This document shows positions 1 through 8,946 of a stretch of DNA of 64,000 nucleotides, piece by piece (within the stretch, counting starts at the first letter, position 1; every line of letters starts with the position of its first letter). The position numbers and the translations under genes are program-made. The stretch spans positions 3,888,001 to 3,952,000 of the forward strand of contig NC_016584.1 of assembly GCF_000235605.1 (NCBI RefSeq). The letters are read 5' to 3'. Source of the stretch: Desulfosporosinus orientis DSM 765 (GTDB lineage: Bacteria > Bacillota > Desulfitobacteriia > Desulfitobacteriales > Desulfitobacteriaceae). A model generated the notes under the pieces. It ran no database searches. It saw only the letters and a program-made list of their open reading frames with translations, and was not told the DNA's origin.

Positions 1-1085
1 CGTTCAAAAAAACCGTTTTCAGCACCCGAGGCTTTAATACTTTCCATCATTTCAAAACCAGACATGGTTATACCCGACAACTTACCGACGTCACGCTGCA
101 TCACCCGACTCATATCAACGCGTTTTTGGGATATGAAACGCAAAACCAGCATATTAACAAGCGCGGCTCCGATACCTACCAAGGATAAAATCACGCTGTA
201 GCGAAGCATCACACTTAGGTAAAACACCAGCAAGCATACATTCATAAATATGGGAGCCAACTGACCAATCAAAGTAGAGGCAATATGTTCGTTGCTTGCC
301 TGTCTGGAAGCGATATCCCCGGCAAAACGCTGAGAAAAAAAATCCACCGGCAAGCGCAGCACATGCCACATAAAAGAAGCATTGGCCTCTATAGCCAGCT
401 TGCCTTCAATTTTCAGCCAATATATGCCCTGAATGCCCGCTATCACAAACTGAAAGACCAAAGTTAGGGTCATAGCGATAATAAACAGCGACAGCCACTC
501 GGGATTTTTACCGGATAAAATATGATCCATAAATACTTTGGTAAAAAGCGGAGTTATCATACCGATTCCTGCTGTCAAAATCCCAGTGAGGATAACAAAG
601 GCAAAGGCAGTCGCCGTTCCGCGCAGCCGCTTTTTAGCAAAGCCCAAGACGCTTTTTGGTTTGCCCTCAGCCACGAAGCTCTCCGTTTTCTCAAAGCGCA
701 AAACAATGCCGGTGAAGGATTGATCGAACTCTTCAAAGGAAACTTTAACAGTTCCCCTAGCCGGATCGTTCAATATCACCTTATCCTTTGTAAAACCGTT
801 AAGCACTACAAAATGGTTAAAATTCCAATGGATTATAGCCGGTAAGACAATATTCCGCAAGGCCGACGGCTCCATTCGGTAGCCCGCGGCTTTCAAGCCA
901 TACGCTCGTGCAGCTTTCAAGATATTTTTAGCACTGCTGCCATCACGAGATACGCCGCAATCTGCCCGTACCTGCTCTAAAGGCAGCCATTTGCCATAAA
1001 AAGCCAGAATCATACAAAGAGAAGCCGCTCCACATTCGAGAGCCTCCATCTGCATAATTACCGGCACCTTGGCTATTTTGGGCAT
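1..1085 (-). CDS. C39-peptidase bacteriocin ABC exporter (NHLM type), 3' part outside window
   Basis: About 361 N-terminal residues of a peptidase-containing ABC exporter that would cleave a leader peptide and export the product; the C-terminal ATPase domain lies beyond the left edge. The ATG at 1085 begins the protein. The C39 peptidase signature is visible: Cys18 in ECGAASL, His in HWNFNHF and Asp in NDPARG. Hydrophobic segments of the exporter membrane domain follow, and the frame stays open to base 1. It is closely similar along its length to the exporter at 5752-7944 (for example the shared GVSRDGS, LKAAR.YG and RLP.(D/E)FF blocks), so it is a second copy. It follows an HlyD-like gene on the same strand, 71 bases upstream. 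The family call is firm; the substrate is inferred. Confidence 0.88.
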   Translation of the reverse strand, partial: MPKIAKVPVIMQMEALECGAASLCMILAFYGKWLPLEQVRADCGVSRDGSSAKNILKAARAYGLKAAGYRMEPSALRNIVLPAIIHWNFNHFVVLNGFTKDKVILNDPARGTVKVSFEEFDQSFTGIVLRFEKTESFVAEGKPKSVLGFAKKRLRGTATAFAFVILTGILTAGIGMITPLFTKVFMDHILSGKNPEWLSLFIIAMTLTLVFQFVIAGIQGIYWLKIEGKLAIEANASFMWHVLRLPVDFFSQRFAGDIASRQASNEHIASTLIGQLAPIFMNVCLLVFYLSVMLRYSVILSLVGIGAALVNMLVLRFISQKRVDMSRVMQRDVGKLSGITMSGFEMMESIKASGAENGFFE

Positions 1086-1156
1086 TGATTTCACCTGCCT
1101 TTTTTAAACTACAGCAGATTTCTTCTCCTTAGCTGTTTCTTAATTGCAGAAAATAA

Positions 1157-2047
1157 TTAAAACACTAATTCATAAGGCTTGTAGTTTTTAATTACAATAA
1201 CCATATTACAATCCGTTCCAATGGTAAGCTGTAAATTCTCCCCTTTGGGGTTAGACCATTTAATTTTGTTAGGGGAATCAGGATCAATCGTGAGGTTTAC
1301 CCGTAATTCGACACTATTTTCTTTAGGCAGCAACCCCTCGGCGTATTGCTGACTTCCGACTGCTGATAACACATCCGCCTCAGATACCGGATAAGTGCCG
1401 ATGTTGGTAATATTCCCAAGCATATAACCATATTCCTCCCGAGGAGCAAAATCAGGAGAAACCTGTACTTCCATTCCTTCTTTAAGCTTTTTAGCAGTAG
1501 AGGCAGGAATGTAGCAGATAATTTGCTTATCATTAGCGTATTGCTCCTGTTTAACTATTCTGGCAACAGCTTCGGTGGCAGATACTGTTTCGTTGACAGT
1601 CTTAGCTGAGAGAACAATTCCCGAGACAGGTGATACAACAAGAGAGCGGCTTTCATATTCGTTATCGAGAGCGGAAATACTTTTTTCATCCGCCCGGGCG
1701 TTACTTTTTAGTTCTGTCACTTGCTTGATAATATCCTCTTGAGGTATGACGGCGATAATCTGTCCTGCTTCCACAAAATCCCCCACCTTAACCCGCATAT
1801 CGCTAATACGTCCACCTGAGGCAGGTATGACCGAAGTAACCCCATTTTGCGGGAATATCACACCATTCGCCTTGACACTGTCAGGAATACTTCCGTAAAA
1901 CCCCCAAAAAACCACGGCAATCAAAAGTGCCAGACAGCCCAAAAGTACGCTCCATATTCCTGGACTGGTTATCTTTATGTATTCATTCAACCGTTCAGGC
2001 GAGGATAGGCGTTCTAAAGATGATTTTCTGAAGATATTGTTTTCCAT
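1157..2047 (-). CDS. HlyD-like secretion adaptor of NHLM bacteriocin system (copy 2)
   Basis: A 296-residue membrane-fusion protein expected to work with the ABC exporter downstream. One transmembrane helix (about residues 32-52) is followed by a biotinyl-lipoyl-like hairpin region (GDFVEAGQIIAVIPQEDI) and a beta-rich C-terminal half. It aligns with the HlyD protein at 7962-8933: both begin with an acidic stretch then IFR..SL.RLSSPE.L and both contain VQ(V/I)SP and EEYGYMLG. At about 300 residues it has the short coiled-coil hairpin typical of NHLM-type adaptors rather than the long one of E. coli HlyD. The start is the ATG at 2047, with GGGGG just upstream. Family call secure; partner inferred from adjacency. 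Confidence 0.85.
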   Translation of the reverse strand: MENNIFRKSSLERLSSPERLNEYIKITSPGIWSVLLGCLALLIAVVFWGFYGSIPDSVKANGVIFPQNGVTSVIPASGGRISDMRVKVGDFVEAGQIIAVIPQEDIIKQVTELKSNARADEKSISALDNEYESRSLVVSPVSGIVLSAKTVNETVSATEAVARIVKQEQYANDKQIICYIPASTAKKLKEGMEVQVSPDFAPREEYGYMLGNITNIGTYPVSEADVLSAVGSQQYAEGLLPKENSVELRVNLTIDPDSPNKIKWSNPKGENLQLTIGTDCNMVIVIKNYKPYELVF

Positions 2048-2335
2048 CTGGTTCCCCCCATCTTTTTGTCGTTATATCAATTCCGGACGCTTCGCCTACA
2101 CGTCGGCAGACTGTCTAAAAGATATGCTTTTCGTTTTTATTCGACAAACCCCATAAATTCCCTTCATTTCTAAATATTTTTTCCTTTAACCTTATGATAT
2201 CCAGACTATCCATCCACATTTTTCCGTTTATTAAACTCACCAAAATTTTACAACCACAAAAACACGGTATTAATTCTTCAAATTTCTAAGAAATAATACC
2301 CTTATTAAATGTCTTAAACCATTGGTACTAACATC

Positions 2336-2722
2336 CTAAAATTTACAATTACATACCCCAAAAAGGCCAACCGCCATAACAAGTCTGTCGACTGGCCATG
2401 GCGGGATTTGACGCATATCGCCTCTTAATGCGGGGGAGAATATCATAAACTGAGTCAGCGCTTCGACCTGACTAGCATCCGTTGCAACCTCCGAAAAAAA
2501 AATATCCTTCAGTGATAAATCCGTGGAAGTTGTTGAAGGGCTCAACAGCAACATTTTCGGCGCCTTTTCCCGCTTCGCTCCAAGTGCCGGTTAAAGGAAG
2601 AAGTACGCCGATTTTAATGACTTCAGCGTTCTCCTGGGTAACACTTGCCGTTTTGCAGCAGCCAATGAAATAAGCAATCCTACAATCAGTAAAAAAACAA
2701 TAAGTGGTTTTATTTTTCTCAT
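2336..2722 (-). pseudogene. decayed Leu/Ile/Val-type substrate-binding lipoprotein gene
   Basis: Remnant of a second copy of the binding-protein gene at 8947-10074. An ATG at 2722 with a G-rich ribosome site opens a normal lipoprotein signal sequence (MRKIKPLIVFLLIVGLL). The lipobox is broken: the text reads TTGGCTGCTGCAAAA, and inserting one G restores LAGC-KTASV. After that shift another frame reads IKIGVLLPLTGTWSEAGKGAENVAV, a typical periplasmic-binding N-terminus (written here as two adjoining parts: IKIGVLLPLTG and TWSEAGKGAE). The middle is deleted, and a third frame carries the internal block DIFFSEVATDASQVEALTQ. So there is one 1-nt deletion, a large internal deletion and further frame change. 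It sits between the two secretion modules, where the binding-protein gene would be expected. Nothing suggests it is functional. Confidence 0.8.
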
Positions 2723-2881
2723 TCCTTTTTTATTCCCCCCTCTTCATAAGTGAGGCTATAGGGATATCGTCAAGAACGCTTTAGATCACGCGAAACCGGG
2801 CAGGAATGTTCACATTTTCTGGGAGAACCGCCTATAATAGGTACGTCCCAAATACCGTCTTAAGCCGGTAAGGGCTTGCTC

Positions 2882-5611
2882 TTAAGCCAACTGTCTTCTG
2901 GCCAGATCCGCAAAGACCCCATCCTTGTTCATAAGTTCCCGAAAGGTTCCACGCTCCACGATTTTCCCTTGGTCCATCACTAAAATTTTATTGCAGTTCA
3001 TAATCGTGCTCAGGCGGTGAGCAATCACGACCCTGGTTGCCTGCAGCTTATCCAAACTTTGGCTGACAATAGCCTGGGTCCGGTTGTCCAGGGCGCTGGT
3101 AGCTTCGTCAAAGAAGATAATCCTGGGTTTATTGACGATAGCCCGAGCAATCATCAGACGCTGTTTCTGCCCACCGGAAATGGTGCCGGCGCCTTCACTA
3201 ACCATGGTAAACATCCCCATGGGCATTTCCCGGATGTCTTCTTCAATTCCAGCCATCCTGGCCGCTTCCCAGGCATCGTCGATGGTTAGGCGGGGATTGG
3301 CGCCGATTATATTACTTAAGATGTTGCCGGTCATCAGCTGCCCGTTTTGCAGCACCACACCCAACTGCCGGCGCACGCCTCGAACATCTGCTTTGGCCAG
3401 ATCCTGTCCATTATAATAAACTTTTCCGGTCTCCGGTTTTTCAAAACCCAGGAAGATTCGAAAGAGCGTAGATTTCCCGCAGCCGGAAGTACCCACCAGG
3501 GCGACATAGTCCCCTTCCTTAATTTCAAAGGAAACATCCTGCAGGACCAGGGGGCCGTCAGCCCGGTAACGGAAAGAGACGTGGCTTACTTCAATAGAAC
3601 CGGTTAAAACCCTGGGATTAATCTTGTTTTCATCGTCTTCAGGGAGGGTTTCCAGGATCGGTTTAGCCCTTTGGTAGAGAGGAATCACCAGGTTGACGCC
3701 GATTAAAGCTTCGGATAGGGAAACCATAGACAGCATAAATGTCGTAAAGGCCGAATAAAAGCCGACAAACTGACCGGCGGGCAGCGGCTCGGTTAAGGAA
3801 GTCAGAGCATAGAAAATAATGATGCTGGAGACAACGGGAAGAACGGTATAAAAGGTGGTTAAGATGTTGGCTACACTTTCCCTCCGAAAAACCAGTTTCC
3901 GCTGCAGACTAAATTCCCGGGCCCAGCGGCTAAAGGCTCTCTTTTCCGCTCCGGCCACCCGGAATTTAAGCACTCCGCCAATCAGCTGCAGCATCAACCC
4001 GGAGATATGGTTGGAAACCTCCAAGACTTGACGCTCCCAGCTTACCTTGCGGTAACCCAGATACCCCATGATCAGAACAGCCAGGGTAACCAGTCCTGCA
4101 GCCACTAAGGCCAGCCGGCCTTCGTAATAAAAAAGCAGAACGAAAGTGAAAACCGAAAAAATGCCGGAAAGAATTGTATTTAGGGTTGTTCCTGAAAGGA
4201 TGACCCTGATCTGGCTGATTCCCATAGCCCGCATGGCCAATTCTCCTGCCGAGTAATGTTTGAAGAAAGGCACAGGCAGACTCAGCAAGCGGTTCCAGAC
4301 CGCCGCCTGGAGGGTTCCGTCCATTTTTCCCTCCAGGCGCATTGTTGCTAAAGAGCGAGTCAATTGAAATAACATGGCGGCCAGGGCGGCTGCCCCCAGG
4401 ATCAAGGCGATTTGCAGGAGCGCCCCCTTTTCTCCTTCGGGAATAATGCTGTCGAAGACAATGCCGGTTGCCAAGGGAACAGCCGTACCTAAAAGGCCTC
4501 CCAAAATGCCCATCAGCACAATAGCCAGCAAATCTCTTTTCCAGCAGCTTCGCAAACCAAAGGACAGAAGATCCCCCAGCTTAATTGCTTTAGGGCTGAA
4601 GGGCCGGAAGAAAACATATCCCCAACCTCTGATTTGAGCAGCCGTTTCCCGGTCCACCTTCTTTTCGTTATGTAACACGGGGTCGTGAAGAATATAGGCG
4701 GCAGGAGAAACTGGGATCAACGCAACCGGTCTGCCGTCGTCTTCCATAAACCCCAGGATCGGGCCGCTGTCCTCTTTATACCATTCCCCGTTCAAAGCCA
4801 CTTCTCTGATCCGGATACGGGAAGCGCGGGCAATTGCAGCCAAGGTAAGCTCCGAGACATAACTTTCCCTGCCGTCATCCTCGTCATGACTATTTAAAAT
4901 AGGCGGCTCAATTTTGATCTGCATGCTTTGCCCTACCAGACGGCAGGAGTCCAGCAGGGGATCGCCGCTTTCCTCGTCGATACCCCTTTCATCCTCTTTG
5001 CTATTCAGGGAGGAAAGACGAGAAAGAACATTGTCCATCAGCCGCAGGTCATTGTCTTTCTTTTTTTGCAGTCGGTTTACTTCCGCCTGCTTCTGTTCCT
5101 GCCACGATTCCTTGATGGCGCGCAGAGCCAGACTGTGATCATTCTCTCTCTGACCAAGATCCCCTGAAGCTGCAATTTCTCTTAAAGCCTCATCGGTCAG
5201 GTCTGCTTCCCTACTTTGCCCGTTTACCTTGCCGCCGCCGGCTTTCCTCAGATTTTCCAGCCAACGGACCGTCAAACGGGCTCTTTCCCGGGATATTTCC
5301 TCCGCCTGCAGCTCTTCGAACCGCTTTGCTTCCAGCCGGATCAGACTAGAGCCCAGCCGCCCACTTGCCAGCAAGGCCATTTTTTCCGGAACCTCTTCCG
5401 TGGTCAGGCCAAACAGCAAGTCACCAGGTTCGGCTTCAAACAGAAAATTCTTAACTCCTGGCTGATTATCCATGGACAAAACCGTTATAAAGACAGAAAC
5501 TTTCTCCGGCCCGACAAGCCAGACGAAACCAGGATCGTACAGAATTTGCGGTTTACTGCCCGCTAATAAGACTTTAGTGCCTTCTCTCTCAAAAAAATCT
5601 GCAATAGCCAT
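2882..5611 (-). CDS. NHLM-type bacteriocin ABC transporter, ATP-binding/permease protein without peptidase
   Basis: A 909-residue ABC protein. The first 330 or so residues form a soluble region with no C39 cysteine; then comes a transmembrane domain (about residues 350-640, several long hydrophobic stretches) and an ATPase domain with Walker A GTSGCGKST, signature SGGQKQR, Walker B IIFFDEATSALD and the H-loop AHRLST. This matches the second ABC subunit of NHLM bacteriocin systems, which accompanies a peptidase-containing partner. It starts at the ATG at 5611, 140 bases after the stop of that partner, in the same orientation. Together the two would form a heterodimeric exporter. Unlike the adjacent HlyD and C39 genes, it has no second copy inside this window. 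Confidence 0.9.
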   Translation of the reverse strand: MAIADFFEREGTKVLLAGSKPQILYDPGFVWLVGPEKVSVFITVLSMDNQPGVKNFLFEAEPGDLLFGLTTEEVPEKMALLASGRLGSSLIRLEAKRFEELQAEEISRERARLTVRWLENLRKAGGGKVNGQSREADLTDEALREIAASGDLGQRENDHSLALRAIKESWQEQKQAEVNRLQKKKDNDLRLMDNVLSRLSSLNSKEDERGIDEESGDPLLDSCRLVGQSMQIKIEPPILNSHDEDDGRESYVSELTLAAIARASRIRIREVALNGEWYKEDSGPILGFMEDDGRPVALIPVSPAAYILHDPVLHNEKKVDRETAAQIRGWGYVFFRPFSPKAIKLGDLLSFGLRSCWKRDLLAIVLMGILGGLLGTAVPLATGIVFDSIIPEGEKGALLQIALILGAAALAAMLFQLTRSLATMRLEGKMDGTLQAAVWNRLLSLPVPFFKHYSAGELAMRAMGISQIRVILSGTTLNTILSGIFSVFTFVLLFYYEGRLALVAAGLVTLAVLIMGYLGYRKVSWERQVLEVSNHISGLMLQLIGGVLKFRVAGAEKRAFSRWAREFSLQRKLVFRRESVANILTTFYTVLPVVSSIIIFYALTSLTEPLPAGQFVGFYSAFTTFMLSMVSLSEALIGVNLVIPLYQRAKPILETLPEDDENKINPRVLTGSIEVSHVSFRYRADGPLVLQDVSFEIKEGDYVALVGTSGCGKSTLFRIFLGFEKPETGKVYYNGQDLAKADVRGVRRQLGVVLQNGQLMTGNILSNIIGANPRLTIDDAWEAARMAGIEEDIREMPMGMFTMVSEGAGTISGGQKQRLMIARAIVNKPRIIFFDEATSALDNRTQAIVSQSLDKLQATRVVIAHRLSTIMNCNKILVMDQGKIVERGTFRELMNKDGVFADLARRQLA

Positions 5612-5751
5612 AATTCACCTGCTTTATAAAGAAAACTCGCTTGGCGCCAAGCATATTAAAAAGCTCGGGCGGCAGCTTTAAACTTGTACTGATCAGAAAA
5701 AGACTTTTCGTTGCATACTTTCTGAAGGCACCCTCTCGCCGTTCTTCAAGA

Positions 5752-7944
5752 TCAGCCGGTTTTGATCAGACCGGCATAAAGGCCGCCTCGGGCATACAAT
5801 TCCTCATGAGTGCCCCGCTCGGCGATTTTTCCTTTCTCCAGAACGATGATTTCATCGCAGTCCCGGATGGTGCTCAAACGATGGGCCACGATCACACAGG
5901 TGCATCCCCGGCGCCGGATATTTTCATCCACTATTTTTTCCGTTAAGGGGTCCAGGGCACTGGTAGCCTCATCCAGGATCATGATCGCGGGGTTTTGCAC
6001 TAAGGCCCTGGCGATCTCCAGACGCTGCCTTTGCCCGCCGCTGAAATTCTTCCCGCTTTCTTCCACAGCTTGGTCATAGCCGCCGGCCCGGGATGTGATA
6101 TCTTCATGAATACAAGCGTCCTTAGCCGCCCGGACCAGTTCGAATTCCGAAACCGTTTCATCCCACAAGGTGATGTTATCCCGCACACTGCCCTCAAACA
6201 TCCAGATTTCCTGATCGACCATGGCCAGGTAATTGGTGATCACATCCTGGGGCCAGTCTGCCCTAGGGCGGCCGTCTAAGAGGATTTGCCCGGACCAAGG
6301 CTTGTAAATTCCGGCCAGAATTTTCGCCACGGTGGATTTACCGCTGCCGGAACCGCCCACCAGGGCTACCCGGAACCCGGGCCTGAGCTTTAAACTGAAC
6401 TCTTCAATCAGGGGAGACTCCAGCAGGCTGTAACCGAAGGTGACCCCCTTCAGTTCTATAAAACCCTCTAACTTTTGCCCCGCTGGGCAAATACTCCTGC
6501 CCTCTTTTTCTTCATCCCCTGTTTCGGGTTGGGGCGGGTATAGTAAGACATCGTCCAAACGGTTCATTTCCCCTTCCACTTCCTGTAGCTCCGCCCCCAG
6601 CCCTACAATTTCCGTTACAGGGGTCATAAAGCTGGTCATCAGGCTTTGGAAAGCCACCAACATGCCGATGGTCAATTGTCCCTCCAAAATAAAATAGGCG
6701 CCTAAGGCTAGGACAAGAGTGTTATTGATCCCCGTCAAAAAAGCAGGAAGTACTGCCAGGTATTGAGAAGAAACACCCAATTCCTGTTCTGAATTCAGAG
6801 CTTTGGCCTGATAACCTGCCCACTTGGCAAAAAAGTCCGATTCAGACCCGGTGGCCTTGAGGGTTTCAATAATCTGCAAGCCTGTCATCCCTGTAGCCGT
6901 AACCATACTCCGGTCTTTTAAGAGCTTGCTGTTCTGATCTTTTCGTTGAGCCGCAACCATCTTCAAATACGAAATATTGATGAGAGCAATCGCCAGACCA
7001 ACCAAAGCCAAAACTACATTATAATGAAGCATTAAAATAAAATAGAAAACGATCATAATCAGATTTAAAACGGCGGTTGCCAGTTTCCCCGAAAGCAATT
7101 TGGCGACCCGATCATTGCTCAGCATGCGGGAAGCGATGTCCCCGGCTGAGCGCTGGGCAAAAAATTCCGCCGGCAGCTTTAAAATATGCCACAAGAATCG
7201 GCTGGAGGACGACAGTGCAATTTTAGATTCCAATTTTAACAGGTAATGCTGCCTGAGCCAGATAAGAATCCCGCGAACAACCGCCGTCAGTCCCATCCCC
7301 CAAAGCAAGGGAACAAGCCAGGAATCTTTACCCGCCAGCAGAATATCGTCAACAAAAATCCTGGTGAATACAGGAAGAACCAAGCCCGGAATGACTAGGG
7401 CCAGCCCTGCCAGCACCACATAAAGCAAAGCGGTTTGGGAACCGCGCAGCCGTTTAAAGAGACCGGTGAGCAAGCTGGGCTTTCTGCCGCCTTTTTCAAA
7501 ATCCGGCGTAGGGGTGAAGGTAAGGGTGATCCCGGTAAAGGACTGGTTGAATTCTTCTTCCGTTACACTCCTTCGTCCGGAAGCGGGATCATTCAAATAA
7601 ACTTTACCCTTGCGGAAGCCCTCCAGGACTAAAAAATGGCTGAAGTTCCAGTGAACAATAACCGGCAGAGGCATTTTTTTCAGGCTATCCGGTTCCTTAC
7701 GGAACCCTTTCGCCTCCATACCATATTGCCTGGCTGCTTTCAGGATATTGCTGGCCTTACTGCCGTCCCTGGATACACCGCAGGCTACCCTGACCTGCTC
7801 TAAGGGCACATATTTTCCATAGTATCTTAAAATCATGGCCAGGGAAGCTGCTCCGCATTCCACAGCTTCCATCTGGAGGACGGTGGGTACCCTGGCTATG
7901 GCTGTAGCTATTCTTTTGTTATTTAGCTCGTTATTTCTGCTCAC
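5752..7944 (-). CDS. C39-peptidase bacteriocin ABC exporter (NHLM type)
   Basis: Leader peptidase and exporter of 730 residues. I place the start at the GTG at 7944 because GGGGGAAT lies just upstream and the gene then begins 17 bases after the HlyD stop; a longer open frame runs into the HlyD gene and has no homology there. Order: C39 peptidase with Cys30 in ECGAASL and His in HWNFSHF, membrane domain, then ATPase with Walker A GGSGSGKST, SGGQRQR and Walker B IMILDEATSALD. Proteins of this type cut after a Gly-Gly or Gly-Ala leader end, which fits the VAGAG and VAGG sequences in the nif11-like precursors at 11746-12316. Function in exporting those peptides is inferred. Confidence 0.92.
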   Translation of the reverse strand: MSRNNELNNKRIATAIARVPTVLQMEAVECGAASLAMILRYYGKYVPLEQVRVACGVSRDGSKASNILKAARQYGMEAKGFRKEPDSLKKMPLPVIVHWNFSHFLVLEGFRKGKVYLNDPASGRRSVTEEEFNQSFTGITLTFTPTPDFEKGGRKPSLLTGLFKRLRGSQTALLYVVLAGLALVIPGLVLPVFTRIFVDDILLAGKDSWLVPLLWGMGLTAVVRGILIWLRQHYLLKLESKIALSSSSRFLWHILKLPAEFFAQRSAGDIASRMLSNDRVAKLLSGKLATAVLNLIMIVFYFILMLHYNVVLALVGLAIALINISYLKMVAAQRKDQNSKLLKDRSMVTATGMTGLQIIETLKATGSESDFFAKWAGYQAKALNSEQELGVSSQYLAVLPAFLTGINNTLVLALGAYFILEGQLTIGMLVAFQSLMTSFMTPVTEIVGLGAELQEVEGEMNRLDDVLLYPPQPETGDEEKEGRSICPAGQKLEGFIELKGVTFGYSLLESPLIEEFSLKLRPGFRVALVGGSGSGKSTVAKILAGIYKPWSGQILLDGRPRADWPQDVITNYLAMVDQEIWMFEGSVRDNITLWDETVSEFELVRAAKDACIHEDITSRAGGYDQAVEESGKNFSGGQRQRLEIARALVQNPAIMILDEATSALDPLTEKIVDENIRRRGCTCVIVAHRLSTIRDCDEIIVLEKGKIAERGTHEELYARGGLYAGLIKTG

Positions 7945-7961
7945 TTGCTTATTCCCCCGCT

Positions 7962-8933
7962 TTATTTCTGACCGCTTGCACCGGTCTGTGCTCCATAAAA
8001 GGGAATCACCTTGGCAACCGGTTTTTCTCTGGCAATAACGACATCGCCCTGCACCAGCGTTCCGCCGGTCATGGCAAGGGGCGGTCCGGCAGGCGAAGAC
8101 CACCTATATCCGCTTACCGTGCTGTTGTCGGGTACCAGGTCGGCTTGCACCTCTAAAGGGGCGCCCTGACCCGTCAATAAGGAGACCAGATTTTCGTTGC
8201 CCAGGGTTTGCATCATGCTCTGGACAGTCGCCGGGTATTCTGCAACGGAAATAACCCTGCCCAGCATATAACCGTATTCTTCTTTATTGACAATTGTCGG
8301 GGAAATTTGTACTTCCATCCCCGGCCGGATTTTTCCCGCAAGCTCTGCGGAAACATAGAGCACGGCTTCCAGCCTGACCGCGGCGCCATACTGCTCCAGT
8401 GTCGCCAGGGTCTGTCCCGGCTGAACGATATTGCCCGGATGCATATTCAGTTCTAAAACCCGCCCTTCGATTGGAGATACGATTTGCGAGCGGTAGTACA
8501 ATTCTTGCCGCAGCTGCTCTACCTGCTTTTCTAAGATCTGATACTTAGGCGAGTCTGTTTGCCCATTCTCATCCAAATCCTGAAGGTTATCAAGAAGGTC
8601 ATTAATTTCTTTAACCAATTCCGGTTGTTCGATTCTGGCGATAACATCTCCTTTTTTCACTTTGTCTCCGGCAGCGAAACGAAGGTCAAGGACCCGGCCG
8701 GAAGTGTCATGAGTTAAAGAAAATACCCCTGCGTCATTTAAGAGAATCCCCTGTCCTGCTATTTTCGTGGGAATGCTGCCGACAAAACTCCAGACGATCG
8801 CCCCAGCCAAAAGAAGGCTTAGGGCGACCAGGGCCAGCCATCCCCTGGGTGAAGTCACCTTGATCAGTTGATCCAGTTGTTCCGGCGAAGAAAGTCTCTT
8901 TAAGGATACTTCCCGGAATATTTTTTGCTCCAT
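7962..8933 (-). CDS. HlyD-like secretion adaptor of NHLM bacteriocin system (copy 1)
   Basis: Membrane-fusion protein of 323 residues. The ATG at 8933 has AGAGG eight bases upstream, so it is preferred to the GTG three codons earlier. One membrane helix (about residues 33-53) is followed by a lipoyl-like segment, a short helical hairpin (the KYQILEKQVEQLRQEL region) and a beta-rich C-terminal part. It aligns with the adaptor at 1157-2047. It lies 13 bases after the binding-protein gene and 17 bases before the peptidase exporter, so these genes are probably cotranscribed. It is predicted to link the exporter to the cell envelope. Confidence 0.88.
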   Translation of the reverse strand: MEQKIFREVSLKRLSSPEQLDQLIKVTSPRGWLALVALSLLLAGAIVWSFVGSIPTKIAGQGILLNDAGVFSLTHDTSGRVLDLRFAAGDKVKKGDVIARIEQPELVKEINDLLDNLQDLDENGQTDSPKYQILEKQVEQLRQELYYRSQIVSPIEGRVLELNMHPGNIVQPGQTLATLEQYGAAVRLEAVLYVSAELAGKIRPGMEVQISPTIVNKEEYGYMLGRVISVAEYPATVQSMMQTLGNENLVSLLTGQGAPLEVQADLVPDNSTVSGYRWSSPAGPPLAMTGGTLVQGDVVIAREKPVAKVIPFYGAQTGASGQK

Positions 8934-8946
8934 ACCCAGCACCTCT

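Noticed and set aside
522-845. Several plus-strand frames antisense to the exporter genes at the left end
   Set aside because: They are mirror frames of long conserved genes and show no family features.
5639-5651. 12-bp palindrome CTTGGCGCCAAG between two ABC genes
   Set aside because: Short and GC-rich; no promoter or gene start is placed to use it, so chance is adequate.
7945-8103. N-terminal extension of the C39 exporter frame
   Set aside because: It overlaps the HlyD gene and has no exporter homology; GTG at 7944 fits the ribosome site.
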